Shown here one piece after another: positions 36,365 through 47,968 of a DNA stretch of 64,000 bases. Source of the stretch: Neopestalotiopsis rosae (lineage: Eukaryota > Ascomycota > Sordariomycetes > Amphisphaeriales > Sporocadaceae); the NCBI GenBank assembly GCA_023078685.1, contig JALGAS010000001.1, positions 6,758,001 to 6,822,000 on the forward strand, written 5' to 3'. How positions within the stretch are numbered: position 1 is the first letter of the stretch; each line of letters starts with the position of its first letter. Made by a program: the position numbers and the translations under genes. A model generated the notes under the pieces. The model did no database searches. It was not told the DNA's origin and saw only the letters and a program-made list of their open reading frames with translations.

Positions 36365-38025
36365 ATGACAGAACGTCCGTCAGTGCTCTTCTTCGCAATC
36401 AGCGACTTTGGCTATGCCAATGTGGTTCTCGCCACAATTTACGAACTTCTCCGCCAGAATAAGGTCGACATTCATGTCGCATCGTTTGCGCCCTTGAAGC
36501 CACGTTTAGACGAGCTTATTGAAAAGACCAATGCCGAGAATGCACCAAAACCAACATCGCCTCTAGAGTTTCACAACCTAGCAGAATTCCCCGGCTTCGG
36601 TGCATGGGCAGCCAAGAACAAAGACAGGAAAAAGGCCGACGTGCCTCATCCACCTGGTCGCAATGGGGCTAGTCGCACTGCGCTACTGACCCTGAAGGCC
36701 CTTGCCATTATGGAACCAGACCAATATCTTTCATTGTTCGACTGGTCTGCCAGCTTGACTAAAGAGATCAACCCCGAGCTGGTAGTCGTAGATCCTATCT
36801 TGCTTCCGGTTCATGACATGGCTCGAACTCTCAGACAAAGATATGCCGTGATACACCCATGGACTGTAGCCACCGGTTTGATTCCGCAACAGCCTTGGTT
36901 TGCTGCTTGGTGGAAGTATCCTGCGTAAGTCGCCCAATGTGCTCCTGCTCATTTACAAGTACTTGAAATTGGGTGAAGAGGATATCGCCGTGATATACTG
37001 ACGATCGGGAAACCACAGTTTCTCCACGGGGTTCAACTACCCAGTGCCATGGAGTCAAATTCCCGAAAATATATACTGCCACTGGGTCGCCAACAAGTGT
37101 CTCACGCACCCCCAGGTTCAGGCGCTCAACCGCGCCCGCCACGCCCACGGCATCCAGGGCGACCTGGGGAGCTTCACGCCGTGGGCCAAGGACGTGCCGC
37201 AGATCACGCCCTCGCTGCCCACCGCCGACCTGCCCATGATCTTCCCCTCCAACGTGCACGACTGCGGCCCCATCCTCGTCGCTTCGCCGCCTATCGAGTC
37301 CAGCGATCCAGAGCTGCTGGAGTGGCTCCGGAAGAGACCTACTGTCCTTGTGTCGCTCGGCACGCACTTCGAGGCCTACGCAGAGACAGTCAGGGAACAG
37401 GCGCTCGGCTTGCGCATCCTCCTCGAGGCGCGGCCTGATGTCCAGGTGCTGTGGAAGCAAAAGGCCGAAGTGACTTCGGAGAAGACCGGGAAGGAGAGTC
37501 TGGATGCGATCCTCGGCCAGGAGATCAAGGATGGAAGGGTCAGGATCGAGAACTGGCTGAAGGCGGACCCGGTAGCTATTCTGAGGAGCGGCCATGTCGT
37601 CTGCTCTGTGCATCACGGTGGGGCAAACTCCTATTTCGAAGCAACTTGGTAAGTGGTGCAATTCATTCTCCACGCATGATTTGATGCTAATATGGGTCAC
37701 GCATAGGGCTGGTGTTCCACAGATCGTGCTCGCCATGTGGTATGACACTTTTGACTACGCTACGCGTGTCGAGTATCTTGGAATAGGCGTATATGGAAAC
37801 CGCCATAAGGGTCATAGCTGTGTGATTGACAATGAGAACTATGTGGCTCCCAACCTGATTGACGGAGAGGAGTTTGGCGCTGCTCTATTGAAGACCATCG
37901 GGAGGGAGAAAGGCGATGCTGATGCCATGAGACAAAAGGCTAAGGAACTGGGAGAGGTTTGTCGGAAAAGTGGTGGAAGAATTGAATCAGCGAGGATCAT
38001 CACAAATCTTTGTTACGAAGCATAG
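36365..38025 (+). CDS. sdnJ: GT1-like glycosyltransferase (sdnJ-like)
   Basis: Three exons (36365-36924, 37019-37648, 37707-38025) give 502 aa. It has a GT-B fold of the UDP/GDP-sugar glycosyltransferase type. The N-terminal domain starts PSVLFFAISDFGYANVVLA; the C-terminal donor domain has VSLGTHFEAYAE, then VHHGGANSYFEATWAGVPQI (HGG donor motif) and a conserved DxxDYATR segment. There is no signal peptide or membrane anchor, so it is probably cytosolic. Next to GDP-mannose dehydratase, it most simply transfers a 6-deoxyhexose to the diterpene acid. In S. araneosa, the corresponding enzyme is described as a GDP-6-deoxyaltrose transferase. The start is uncertain: an ATG at 36281 would add 28 residues. 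Confidence 0.88.
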
Positions 38026-38474
38026 AACTTCATTGTAGAGCCAATGTGTGCGTGCAAGTATTTAGTACCTAGCTTTTGCCAGAAGATACAAAATTTTATC
38101 ACAATGAAGAAAATGTTCATGATGATGCACACGCTATGAAAGGGCCTCAAATCGCTGAAACTGATGCAACGCAGTCGGATACAGTTTCCAGGCTACCGTA
38201 ACTCTGAGTGGAATAAGTCTTTGGCTGTAGAATTTATTGACTTCGAATTGCGATACAGCTGCGACCTGAAATTCGTGTCGCAATGCACGATTGAAAAGAC
38301 AATGAGAAGGTCGGTAATTTGAGACGATGTTCGGAACAGATGAATGACTCTATTATGAATTTCCTAAAATTGAATGACCCTTTTCCCCCCATCTACCCGG
38401 AATGAGTCCTACACCACGCTAGCATACCAATAACGTCCTTCTAACCCAGCTATATGTGCTCAATGGTTCACCAC
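38026..38474. other. convergent spacer
   Basis: About 450 bp between the 3' ends of the glycosyltransferase and the first P450. No gene. Confidence 0.55.
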
Positions 38475-40522
38475 CTAGACTACAAATGCGTTCAGCCCAC
38501 GTGAATCATACTTGGCGACCCCAAACTCATTGTCCACAACCGGATAAACATCTGACTCATCGCAATCGCCCAGCTTGAGTCGGTAGTTCTTGATGGGTCG
38601 GAATAAGGTCCCCAGCATGAGGTACATCTGCGCCCACGCGACACTGTATCACACAGAAGTTAGTCCGTCGCCCGAAACTGGAACTCAGACTCGGGCAAGA
38701 AGGAATATCGGGGGGAAATGGGTTGCTTACTGCATGCCGATGCAGTTCCTGGAGCCACCGAGGAACGGATTGAGGTTGCGCTTCATGCGCGGGTCGAGGT
38801 TACCACCCAGCCAGCGGTCCGGGTTGAACTTCTCGGGCTCCGGAAACACCTCCGGGTCCATGTGCATGGTGTAGGGCGAGAGACTGACGGGAGTCTGGAA
38901 AAGGCACGGGTCAGTATGGAGGAGGCTCGGAACAGGGGCTGTCGCAAACTTACGCCTTTAGGGATGGTGAAGTTGCCGTACTGCAGGTCGAGGTCGGTTG
39001 AGATGCGCGACTTGCGGCGAAACAGGCGAAGGAGGCGGAGACCTTCCTTGATACATGCGTCTAGATACTCTATTTGTTCTAGTTTTGTAAAGTTTGGTAC
39101 CTTGAGAATGTGAGCTCAGAGTTTACCATGTCAAGCATGACGAGCCTCACCTCTTCATCAAAGTTAGCCATGACATCCTTGAGGTCTTCGCGGAGCCGCT
39201 CCTCAATCTTGGGTTCGGCTAGTATGTAGTACGCGACAAAGATGGTAGTCGCGGCAGTAGGATAAGTACCGGCGCCGAGAAAGGATACAGCCTCGGCGTT
39301 GAGGCGCTCTGTCGACTTCTCTGCGTCGGGAATGTCGCTGCGCAGAAGGTGATGGAACATGGAGCCGCCTTCTTCACGATCGCCCTTGGTTTCACGTGCC
39401 ACTTCGGCACGGACACGCGCGATGCGCTTCTCGCCGAGCTGATGGGGGTCAGTCTAGGCACGAGTTTTACTCAAAACACCTGTACGCCCGACTCACCTCT
39501 TGTAGAACTCTAAAGCCTGCGGATCTCGGAGTGAGCGCTTGTACCAGCCAGTTAGGTAGCATCCGAGTCGCCCTGTACTAATCAGTCCATGCATCACTCT
39601 TTCAATATTCGAAACACTTACTCTCCAAGCTGAGGAAAGTGACGCAGAAGCGGTATAATGCGTGCGGCGCCTCGAATCATGTCATACCTATAGTTCCGAT
39701 TGTCAGCCATGAGAGACTCGATGCATGGGTCACCAATCTCACCACTCCGGCGTAAAGTCCTTTCCTTCAAGGAGCGACGGGCTCTCTCCGCAGGCCAGGC
39801 GCCCGACGATGTCGCCCGTGAAGGACGTAAAGACGCAGTCAAGGCGGACAGCCTTGCCGCTGTTCTTAAGCACCGAAATCTTTTGGTCGAGCGTCCTGAT
39901 TTCCTCGTGAATCATGCCCTGGAGCCTCACTATATTCTGCAGACCCATGAACTTGTCAAGCGGCTTCCGGCGCAGCTGGTGCATGTCATGCGTCGGGGTC
40001 GAGCCGATGGAGTCTATTTCGTTGGGATAAGCATTAATCATAAAGGTATTGCAGTGGAGTTGGATTGGTGCTCACCATCTTGTCCAAGTCCGCGGGGAGG
40101 GATAATATCAGTGCGGTGCTTTGCTGCGGCCACGAAAACACTCTGAAAGAATTCGGCATCATTGACGTGGATCTCATTTGGAGCGACCCTTACAATTGGG
40201 CCTAAATAGTAGTATTAGGCATTGAAGGGGAGCTTGTTTGGCTGAGTTGGGCAGTCTTACCATATTTCTCGTGAATCTTGGAAAGCCGTTGTGGAAAGTC
40301 ATGATGAAAGAGGTCGACATAGGTTTCGAACCATGTCGTCGCTGCTAGTATTTTCGGACCTGGGAATCTGGCGAGTGGGTGAAAGTATAGGCGGAAGGTA
40401 ACCAGACTGAGGCTGTAGACGGCGAAAATAACGCTGGCGCCGAGGGCGAGGTGAAAGTAATTGAGGCCATACGAATCAGAATCCAAGCTTTCCAGCTTGC
40501 TTAGAACTGAGGATAAAGCCAT
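38475..40522 (-). CDS. cytochrome P450 1 (sdnH position)
   Basis: Nine exons (40522-40261, 40201-40076, 40013-39743, 39687-39622, 39572-39497, 39438-39127, 39100-38954, 38894-38731, 38643-38475) join in phase to 530 aa. It is an ER-bound monooxygenase: N-terminal hydrophobic anchor, LARFPGPK proline hinge, K-helix EGLRL and heme-binding FLGGSRNCIGM with the Cys ligand. The I-helix is unusual: FLGAGTYPTAAT has Tyr-Pro where most P450s have an acid-Thr pair. The style is near trichodiene-oxygenase-like fungal P450s. It is divergent from the SnoaL-like gene 506 bp away, matching the sdnG/sdnH pair. The substrate is likely an oxidised cycloaraneosene-type diterpene, by context only. Confidence 0.92.
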
Positions 40523-41028
40523 GACGAAATAAATCGCAATTTGCAAAACTTAGAACGAGTAGCAAAAATGCAAAACACAGGAACAAATCGTGTATCAATT
40601 GCAAATGTTGCGTGAATCATATCAGCAGCTTCAGCTCCAGTGCATTGTGGTCGCAGCTATACAGAGCTATAGTTTAGCTGGGTTGGACAACCGAGCCCAT
40701 CACGGTCCCTGAAGCTTGCTCGTTTTGGAAGTCCCGAGTTAGTGGCCAGCAGCCACGACCAGCACCCGTTGCCTAAATCAGAGCGTGGGGCAAGCGCCGG
40801 AACCCCAAATTAGCGGCCTGCAGGCGTACCAGAATCAAACCAGCAAACATGTGTTATTGCTAGTCTGGGACGATCCTCCGATCTGCATTCATGATGTAAA
40901 GCATAAAGTCGCCCGTTGCACGAAGACCTAAACTGATTTTTCCGATAAACATCGAAAGAGTCAATTGGTAGCCGTATAATCACACCCCGACAAGAAAAAG
41001 ATCCATAAACAATAGCTCGACAGTAAAC
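40523..41028. promoter_or_regulatory. divergent promoter, P450 1 / SnoaL-like
   Basis: A 506-bp gap between two head-to-head starts. I found no convincing repeated operator. Confidence 0.5.
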
Positions 41029-41623
41029 ATGGCCGCTACGAAAATACAGTCGCCCGAAGCCGCTGAGACGTTTTTGGCCAAGGTCAGTCATGCACCACAG
41101 TCCGTAAATCTGTCGTGCTAACTGATTAGGTCTTCGACATCCTCGATTCGTACGACTATGATCGATTCAGCGAGGTGCTAGCCACCGATTTGCATTATGA
41201 AGGCGGTCTGCAGACAGCCTCAGGTCTAGACAACTTCATCATTGTGAGCGGCTGTCACTCGCACATTTTGGGTAAACGGCTAACAGGTTGAAAGGACATG
41301 AAGGTAGCCGTTCAAAAGATGCCCGGCATGAAGAGCTCGCACTCAAGATATCAAAATGGTACGCGGTTCTCGAAACACCTGTAACCTAGTCACTAAAGTG
41401 TACAGATATCACCTCCGACGGCACCATCTACAGTTCGGGACATTCGACCGCACTATTCCAATCATTCCCTGACAAGCCAGTTACAATCCCCATGATCGGA
41501 GTATTCAGACTTGTGGAGGAGGGTCCGGAAGCCGGGAAGATCAAGGAGATGAAGGTATACAAAGACCGTCTGCCGTTCCTCGCTCTGCAGCAGCAGCTCC
41601 CAGGGATGAAGGCAAACAATTAG
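41029..41623 (+). CDS. sdnG: SnoaL/NTF2-like protein (sdnG-like cyclase candidate)
   Basis: Four exons (41029-41082, 41130-41243, 41295-41358, 41406-41623) give 149 aa. It is a small alpha+beta cone (NTF2/SnoaL-like) protein: the N-terminal helix (AAETFLAKVFDILDSYDYD), then LATDLHYEGG, a central helix, SDGTIYSSGHS and a final strand pair (VTIPMIGVFRL, KIKEMKVYKD). Length fits the family (about 130-150). Such proteins act as isomerases or cyclases in fungal natural-product clusters. In sordarin biosynthesis the gene at this position (G) is reported to be the norbornene-forming Diels-Alderase. Here that role is inferred from size and position; I could not compare sequences. Acidic and His residues lining the cone are present, but I cannot name catalytic ones. 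Confidence 0.85.
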
Positions 41624-41938
41624 ACTTAGAATATCTCCAGGTAGAAACGATAGATGTTGTTGATTCTTTGCTTCCGTTATAAGCACCTAGATCGCTCGAC
41701 ATATATGACAACATTTATTTGCGCCTAGGATAATCGTTAGACTAATCCATCGGTGAATTATTTTCAACTCGATGAATTCTTAAAAAAAGGAAAATAAAAG
41801 AATAAAACGACACAGAAAGAGTTATGCCGAGTACGATAAAGTCTTGAAGGATACGTCAGAAGACAGGTAATGATTATGTGATAACGCAAGGACTATTCGT
41901 TTGAAGATTGTCTGATTGATGGCCAACGCATCTCGGCC

Positions 41939-43554
41939 TTAACATATATCTAGGTCCCGCCGTTTGGAGAATCTCAGGTGCACAGAGCTCTTAATCCAAA
42001 CGTGCCAAGCTTTTGACTGCTCAAAGTCGTTTCCACCCGCACCTTCAACAGTCCAGTCAAACTCCCATAGCAACTTGGCCAGCGTCAGCCTCATCTCCAT
42101 GAACGCCAGACCCCTCCCAATGCACACATTCACCCCCATGATGAATGGCTGTACCACATCTAGGTCGTCATTCTTGAATGCAGGATCTCCAAGCCAGCGC
42201 TCGGGATGGTACTCGTTGGGAAGGTGGAAATGAGAAGAGGAACGGTTGGCAGCAAATTGGGAGACGTAGATTGCGGTCTGGCATAGTCAGTAAATACGGC
42301 ATTGTTGGGCGACAGAGCCCTCGACGAACTCACATTCTTGGGAATGAATTGCCCCGCTATATCGAGTCCATCGTTTGCGACGACCTTTCTAGCTAGGCCA
42401 TTCGGCTCGGCCGGCGTCATCCTCAAGGCCTCGTCGATGGTAGCTTTCAGGTAGGGTAGCTTCTTCAGGGCGTCGTCATTGATGTCGTCGGCAGAAGAAA
42501 ACGCGGAGCGAACCTCCGCAGCCGCCCTCCGAAAACAGTCCGGGTGTTTGGCCAGGTAGTAGCTGGTGGCCGTCAAGGCAAAGCCCGTGGTCTCGCTCCC
42601 TGCGATGATGAGCGCAGTCAAGTTCCCGTCAAGCTCGGCTTGATTGAGCGGATTCCCCGCCGCACGCAGGTTCGAATAGATACTCGCCTTCTTTGACGCA
42701 TCTGATAACTTGATATTGTTCTCGCATTTGGATCGGACGAGGTTGACGAACAAGCCCTCTACGCCAGACAGCTTGACGAGGAGGTCCTTGAGCCCTTTCC
42801 ACCAAGCGACAAAGACGATGAACGAAGAAAACGAGACGAGGTCCATGGACAGCGCCAGGCAAGGGTGGCTCTTTTCCTCGTCGACGCATTCGAATGATTC
42901 GCCCCAACAGACGTCAGTGACCATGTCGAAGGTAAGCCATTGAAACCACTTGGTCACATCTATGCTCGCATTTCCCTTTTCAACGATTGCCGAAAGCTTG
43001 GCGACCATCTTATCCACATTTTCGCGAATGGTAGGCTCATACGTCTTCGTCGCCTTTTCTGCGAAGCACGGGTTGAGGATCCTACGGTAGCGGGCATGAT
43101 CGCTCGGGCTGTACGTGAGCAGATCGAACTTGGACCCGTTGGGCGTGAGCGACGGGAACGACTGGGGGTCGCGCTCGATCTGCCGGCAGCGCTTCAGGCT
43201 GTAGATGTCCTTCCATGCCGTCTTGTCGATGAAGGATACCTCAGAGGGGCCGATCCTCACGACCGGGCCGTACTTTTCATGCAGCATCAGCACTTCACGA
43301 TGCATATATCCCGAGAACCAGTATTTGTACCATGGAAGCCAGGAAACTGCATTAAGGGACGACCCGGGGATCTTGCACAGTGGGCTGATAAATTTGTTGT
43401 ATACTGCCTTTGCGACTAGGTAGACCTGTAGAATGGAGTTTTAGTGGATTTTGGAGGACGTTGGGCGGTATAGTGCTGAACTCACGAACAGGAGGGCGAC
43501 TACAGTGGCTAGCTGATACGCGAATTGCGATTCAGACCACCTAAAAGAAGCCAT
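41939..43554 (-). CDS. cytochrome P450 2 (sdnF position)
   Basis: Three exons (43554-43486, 43425-42334, 42277-41939) give 499 aa. The N-terminal anchor (LATVVALLFVYLVAKAVY) is followed by a KIPG hinge. The I-helix IIAGSETTGFAL is normal, as is the K-helix EALRM; PERW is present. The heme loop reads FIMGVNVCIGRG: the Cys ligand is present, but the Arg two residues before it is replaced by Asn. The sequence resembles isotrichodermin C-15 hydroxylase-type P450s. It is divergent from P450 3. Its role is one of the diterpene oxidations, order unknown. Confidence 0.92.
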
Positions 43555-43968
43555 ATTGTGGTCAATTCGGATCTTAGATCTTAGAACAATCCAAAGCCTG
43601 AAACTCTGATCTCAATTGGTCTCTCTTCAAAGTTGTCCAGCTTGCAAACATCTTGTATCGTGGTCAGGTCAGTCCATGTTAGCATGTCCAGCATCCCCGG
43701 GCTTTCCTAAAAGAGCCAAGATCATTAGGATTTCTTACGCTTTCCGGGCTGCTGTAGCGGGAGGAAACCCCCCTGGAGGCGGAGCGTGCAGCGGGGAACA
43801 TTTGCAGTGGACGTTCTGACAGGCGACAAGGGGCGTCAAATCTACAGCTTATTGTTTCGTCGAAAAGAACGAGTGATTGAGGAAAGATCACATTGTAAAT
43901 CGGGCACAACTTCTTGCATATGTTATTCTTCAAACATCCACGAGAATTACATGTGGATTGAACTCACC
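43555..43968. promoter_or_regulatory. divergent promoter, P450 2 / P450 3
   Basis: A 414-bp gap between two P450 starts. It probably drives both; no operator was identified. Confidence 0.5.
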
Positions 43969-45733
43969 ATGGATCAGCCATTCTTGCAGATGCGGCCGTC
44001 GGTCGCCGCAGTGAGCGGACTTGCGACTCTTTATATTGGCTATTTGATCGGCCTAGTGGTATATCGCCTGTACTTCAGCCCGTTGGCCAAATTCCCAGGC
44101 CCTAAGTTGACCGCAATGTCAAAATGGTATGAATTTTACTACGATGTTACCCTGAGAGGACAGTTCACCTTTCAAATCCAGCGCATGCACAAAGAATATG
44201 GTATGTAGAATTCAATAGTCGCTCACTCGGATTGGTGATCTGACTTGCCAGGCCCCATTGTGCGCATCAATCCATTCGAGCTGCACATTGAAGATAGCAC
44301 CTTTTGGGATGAGCTCTATACCGGTAACAAAGAATACGAACGGTATGCATGGATGTCGGGTAGGTTCGGTGCCAATACCACAACGTCGTCTACCGTCAGT
44401 AGCAACCTGCATTCCATTCGTCGAGCGCCTCTCAACCCAATGTTCTCCAAGAGGAGCATTACAAAGTTTGAGCCAATCGTTCACCAAAAGGCCGAGCTCT
44501 TGAGCGAGCGCATCGCGACCTATGCGGGAACAGGCCGGGTTCTCGTGTTCAACGATGCCTTCAATGCGTTCGCTGGCGATGTCATTGCATCGTACTGCTT
44601 TGGCTTCTCCTATGACCAGTTGAAGTCCCTATGCTTTAAGGACAACTTCCATTCCGCGTACGAGGCAGTGCGAAAGTTTGCGCATTTTGGCTTGCAGTTT
44701 CCTGTGGCATTTCTGGTGGGTCAGATATCCATTGCACAGAGGTTCATGACTGCAGGTGCTAACACGTGTTGGTAGGCATTAGGACTAAGTCCCAAGCCTC
44801 TTTTGAAAATGGCTGTACCAAACATCTACAAAATGTTCTTGTTACAAAAGGTACTCAATCCAAAGAACTATCAGCACATGTCTGTTGTGTTAACGTTGAG
44901 CTACAGGATCTCCAAGGCAAGATTTCCAATATCATCAGACACAACGAAAAGAGTGAGGCGAAGTCTGAGCATCCAACCATTTTCGACGAGCTGCTGAAAA
45001 GCGACCTACCTCCACCCGAAAAGACGGTGCGCCGGCTGGGCTCTGAAGCGCAACAGATGATCGGCGCCGGCGTCGAGACCGTGGCATGGGCACTTACTAC
45101 TACCGTCTTCCACCTGCTGGACAATCCTGAAATGTTGCGAAAACTGCGCGCTGAGCTTGAGAATGCTATCCCTGATCCTGCTATGATGCCGGATTCTGTA
45201 GCACTGGAGAAGCTTCCATATCTCGCCGCCTGCGTCAAAGAAGGTGTTCGGCTGTCCGTTGGTGTATCAGTCCGACTCCCCCGTGTCTCGCCCAACAAGC
45301 CCATCAAGTACAAAGAATACATCATTCCTTCTGGTACACCGGTCTCGATGACGACTCTTGACGTGCTCCGTGACGAGCAGATATATCCAGATCCCACATC
45401 TTTCGTTCCGGAGAGATGGTTACAAAATCCAAAGACCAAGTACGGCGACAGTCTGGGTAGATACTTCGTCCCCTTTGGCAAGGGTCCCCGAATGTGCATC
45501 GGAATCAAGTAAGTTGAAGTTCAAGGAGATACACTACCTGGTTGCTAATCATATGCGATAGTTTGGCATACGTCGAACTCCATCTAGCTCTTGCAATACT
45601 TTTTCGGCGCTTCACGTTCGAGCTACACGAGACTGATGTGTCGGATGTTCAGGTTGCGCATGACTTTATGGTGCCGCAACCCAAATTGGACACGAAGGGA
45701 ATGCGGGTGAAAGTAACATCGATCCTCACGTAG
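43969..45733 (+). CDS. cytochrome P450 3 (sdnE position)
   Basis: Five exons (43969-44200, 44252-44715, 44776-44850, 44907-45508, 45562-45733) give 514 aa. It has an N-terminal anchor, LAKFPGPKL hinge, I-helix GAGVETVAWAL with the acid-Thr pair, K-helix EGVRL, PERW and a full heme signature FGKGPRMCIGIN. It is of the trichodiene-oxygenase-like type. The 75-nt third exon was placed by phase and gives a sensible joining helix. An ATG 18 nt upstream is an alternative start. Context suggests a diterpene oxidase. Confidence 0.92.
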
Positions 45734-45943
45734 GTGGCAATGGGGATGAAATAAGTGGAATATCATTGAAAAATCTCCATTGGTATCAGAAGATTTGCAC
45801 ACAGCTTTATGACGGTGCATGTAAGACGAGATTCCTCTCAGTACTTCGGATTGAGGGGCAGAATTGATCAGGATAGAAACATTGCACGGCTTAGATATTG
45901 TATGATGGAAGTCGTTCATTGAAAGGAGTCCCATGTCTCTCTG

Positions 45944-47478
45944 CTAGAAGCTGAAAAAGAAGTCGGGGTGCCTGTTGCCAATTTCATCAATGCTCAGCCC
46001 ACGCCACTTCTCCGCCTGCTCCGAATACTGCTCCCTCCTCTTCTTCGCATTCATCCAGCGGAAGTACAGCAACAATACTCCCGTCAACCCTGCCGTGACT
46101 AGAACAACCACTACAGCCACCGTCTCTCCTCTTCTATACAACGGCGGGTCTATGAATGCCTGTTGACCGCCGAGAGCAATAAGATGAGCCATGATGTTGA
46201 TCATGGACAATGCACTCCCACGGTAAGTGTAGCCAACATTCGCGCTGGCCATCCAAGCAAAACATATCGTAGCTGGCGCATTCGCTCCACCTGTAATGAG
46301 GCAGGTTGCAACCAGCCGTCCAGCGAGGTTCGTCGTGGTAAGGAGCACGATGTAGCCCACTGCAGTCACCAGACAGCAGCCAAGAATCCAAACGCCTCGC
46401 AGCCTTGACAAGTCGGACAGTCGACATATAACGATATTGCACACAAATGACACGGCGTACGGTATGACGCTCATGAGCTGCGCCCGGACGCCCTCATAAC
46501 CGAGCCCCGTCATGATAGTGGGCAGGAAGTTGCTCGTAGAACTCGAGCACAGCAGCATGCCGCCCTGAATAAGGCCAATGAGCCAGAACTGCGGGTCTGC
46601 GAGAACGCGCAAGATGAGTCGGGGCGCGATTGTGTTGTTCCCGGTATTGTGCGCCGACTCGGCGCGCCGTACCAGCATCGTCTTTTCCGCTGTGCTAAAG
46701 CCTCGGCGGATCGAGTTGGGCGTCGGCGGCAGGAATAGCACGATGACCACTGACCAGCCCACCGGCAAAATCCCTTCGACCAGAAAGATCCATCGCCATG
46801 CTCGCCATTCGTTGTGACCGTCCAGGTTCTTTTGGATGGCGTAGGCCAACAGGCCACTGAAAGCTCCCGCCAAGGCATAGGTGGCGCTCAGGACTGAGGC
46901 GCGCGTTGCAAGCTCCTCGTACTTGTACCAAAAGGACAAATAGAGAAGGGCACCTTGGATCATGGACTCGGACAGAGCAATGAGGACACGGCAGACTACC
47001 AGTGTGGCGTAGTTCTTGGCATATGACGCGCCGATAGTCAAGAGCCCCCAAGCGATCATCGCTCCTGCGAACTACTCCGCAACAAATTCTCTTAGTACAG
47101 GATTCTCTATGTAGGGTTGCAAGAATTGCTGTCGCATACCTGTCGCTGAGGGCCAATGTGTCTGAGCAGAAGAGTCGCCGGGAGCTGCCCAACGACATAA
47201 CCGATTATGAACAAGCTATTCACATTGGCAAACATCTGCGGCGTGAGCGATAGATCCGCTGCCAGTCCTGCTTGGTATGCATTGCCGATATTTGACTGCC
47301 CAATGACCGCGAGGAAGAATATCGACGCCAAAAGTGGTAGAATGAAGAGGTCAAGCTTGAGTTTCAGCTTTGTCTCATTCACACCCGATGCAAGTTTATT
47401 CTCTGGACCACTGTCCGACAAAGCTTGTTGGACTTCGTCCTGCGCCAACTTCTTGTTATCTTGCATGTTGTCTGACAT
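45944..47478 (-). CDS. MFS transporter, anion:cation symporter type
   Basis: Two exons (47478-47140, 47071-45944) give 488 aa with about 12 hydrophobic helices. The signature is that of the allantoate-permease-like (ACS) group: a first helix containing LDLFILPLL, SNIGNAY, then WGLLTIGASYAKNY, a long central loop, and a C-terminal hydrophilic tail. It lacks the long 14-helix layout of typical drug pumps. Within the cluster it could export the final glycoside or import a precursor. I recall no MFS gene at this exact place in the published A-J run, so it may be an insertion in the block. Confidence 0.92.
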
Positions 47479-47968
47479 ATTGTTACCTTGAGCCGTTGAA
47501 AATTACTAATTCCGCCTGTGACCAGCGAGTGATTGATGGCAAATCAATAGCACCGTATAAGATTGTCAGTGCGCGAGTATGATCGTGTCATCCTTTCAGA
47601 TAATAGTCCACTCGATTTTCGGCACTACCGAATCTGGTAACGTGGCTGCCATCGGTAGCTGCTTAATCAGGCAGCATGCAGTACAGCACATGCAAATAAC
47701 AATACACGGTGAAGATTCATCGCTATCGTACAGGTGACTGAGTAAGATAGTGCATATGGTCCTCTTGTAGACTCACTTTTCTTTGATCCATCCGCTGTGT
47801 AAGAATTGTGTGGCCGTTCCATTCAAACATTGCAAGATTTTAGCCGCCAAGCATTCTCCAAAATTAGAGGTGCACTATCGCTTATATTTCTGCACCCACA
47901 ATCCAGCACCTAATCACCCAAATCATCAAGAGTATCACTTATTACTGGCCAGTCAAAAACACGCAATA
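47479..47968. promoter_or_regulatory. divergent promoter, MFS / methyltransferase
   Basis: A 490-bp gap containing TTTTCGGCACTACCGAA near 47616, a partial inverted CGG/CCG pair of the kind Zn2Cys6 proteins can bind. This is suggestive only. Confidence 0.5.
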
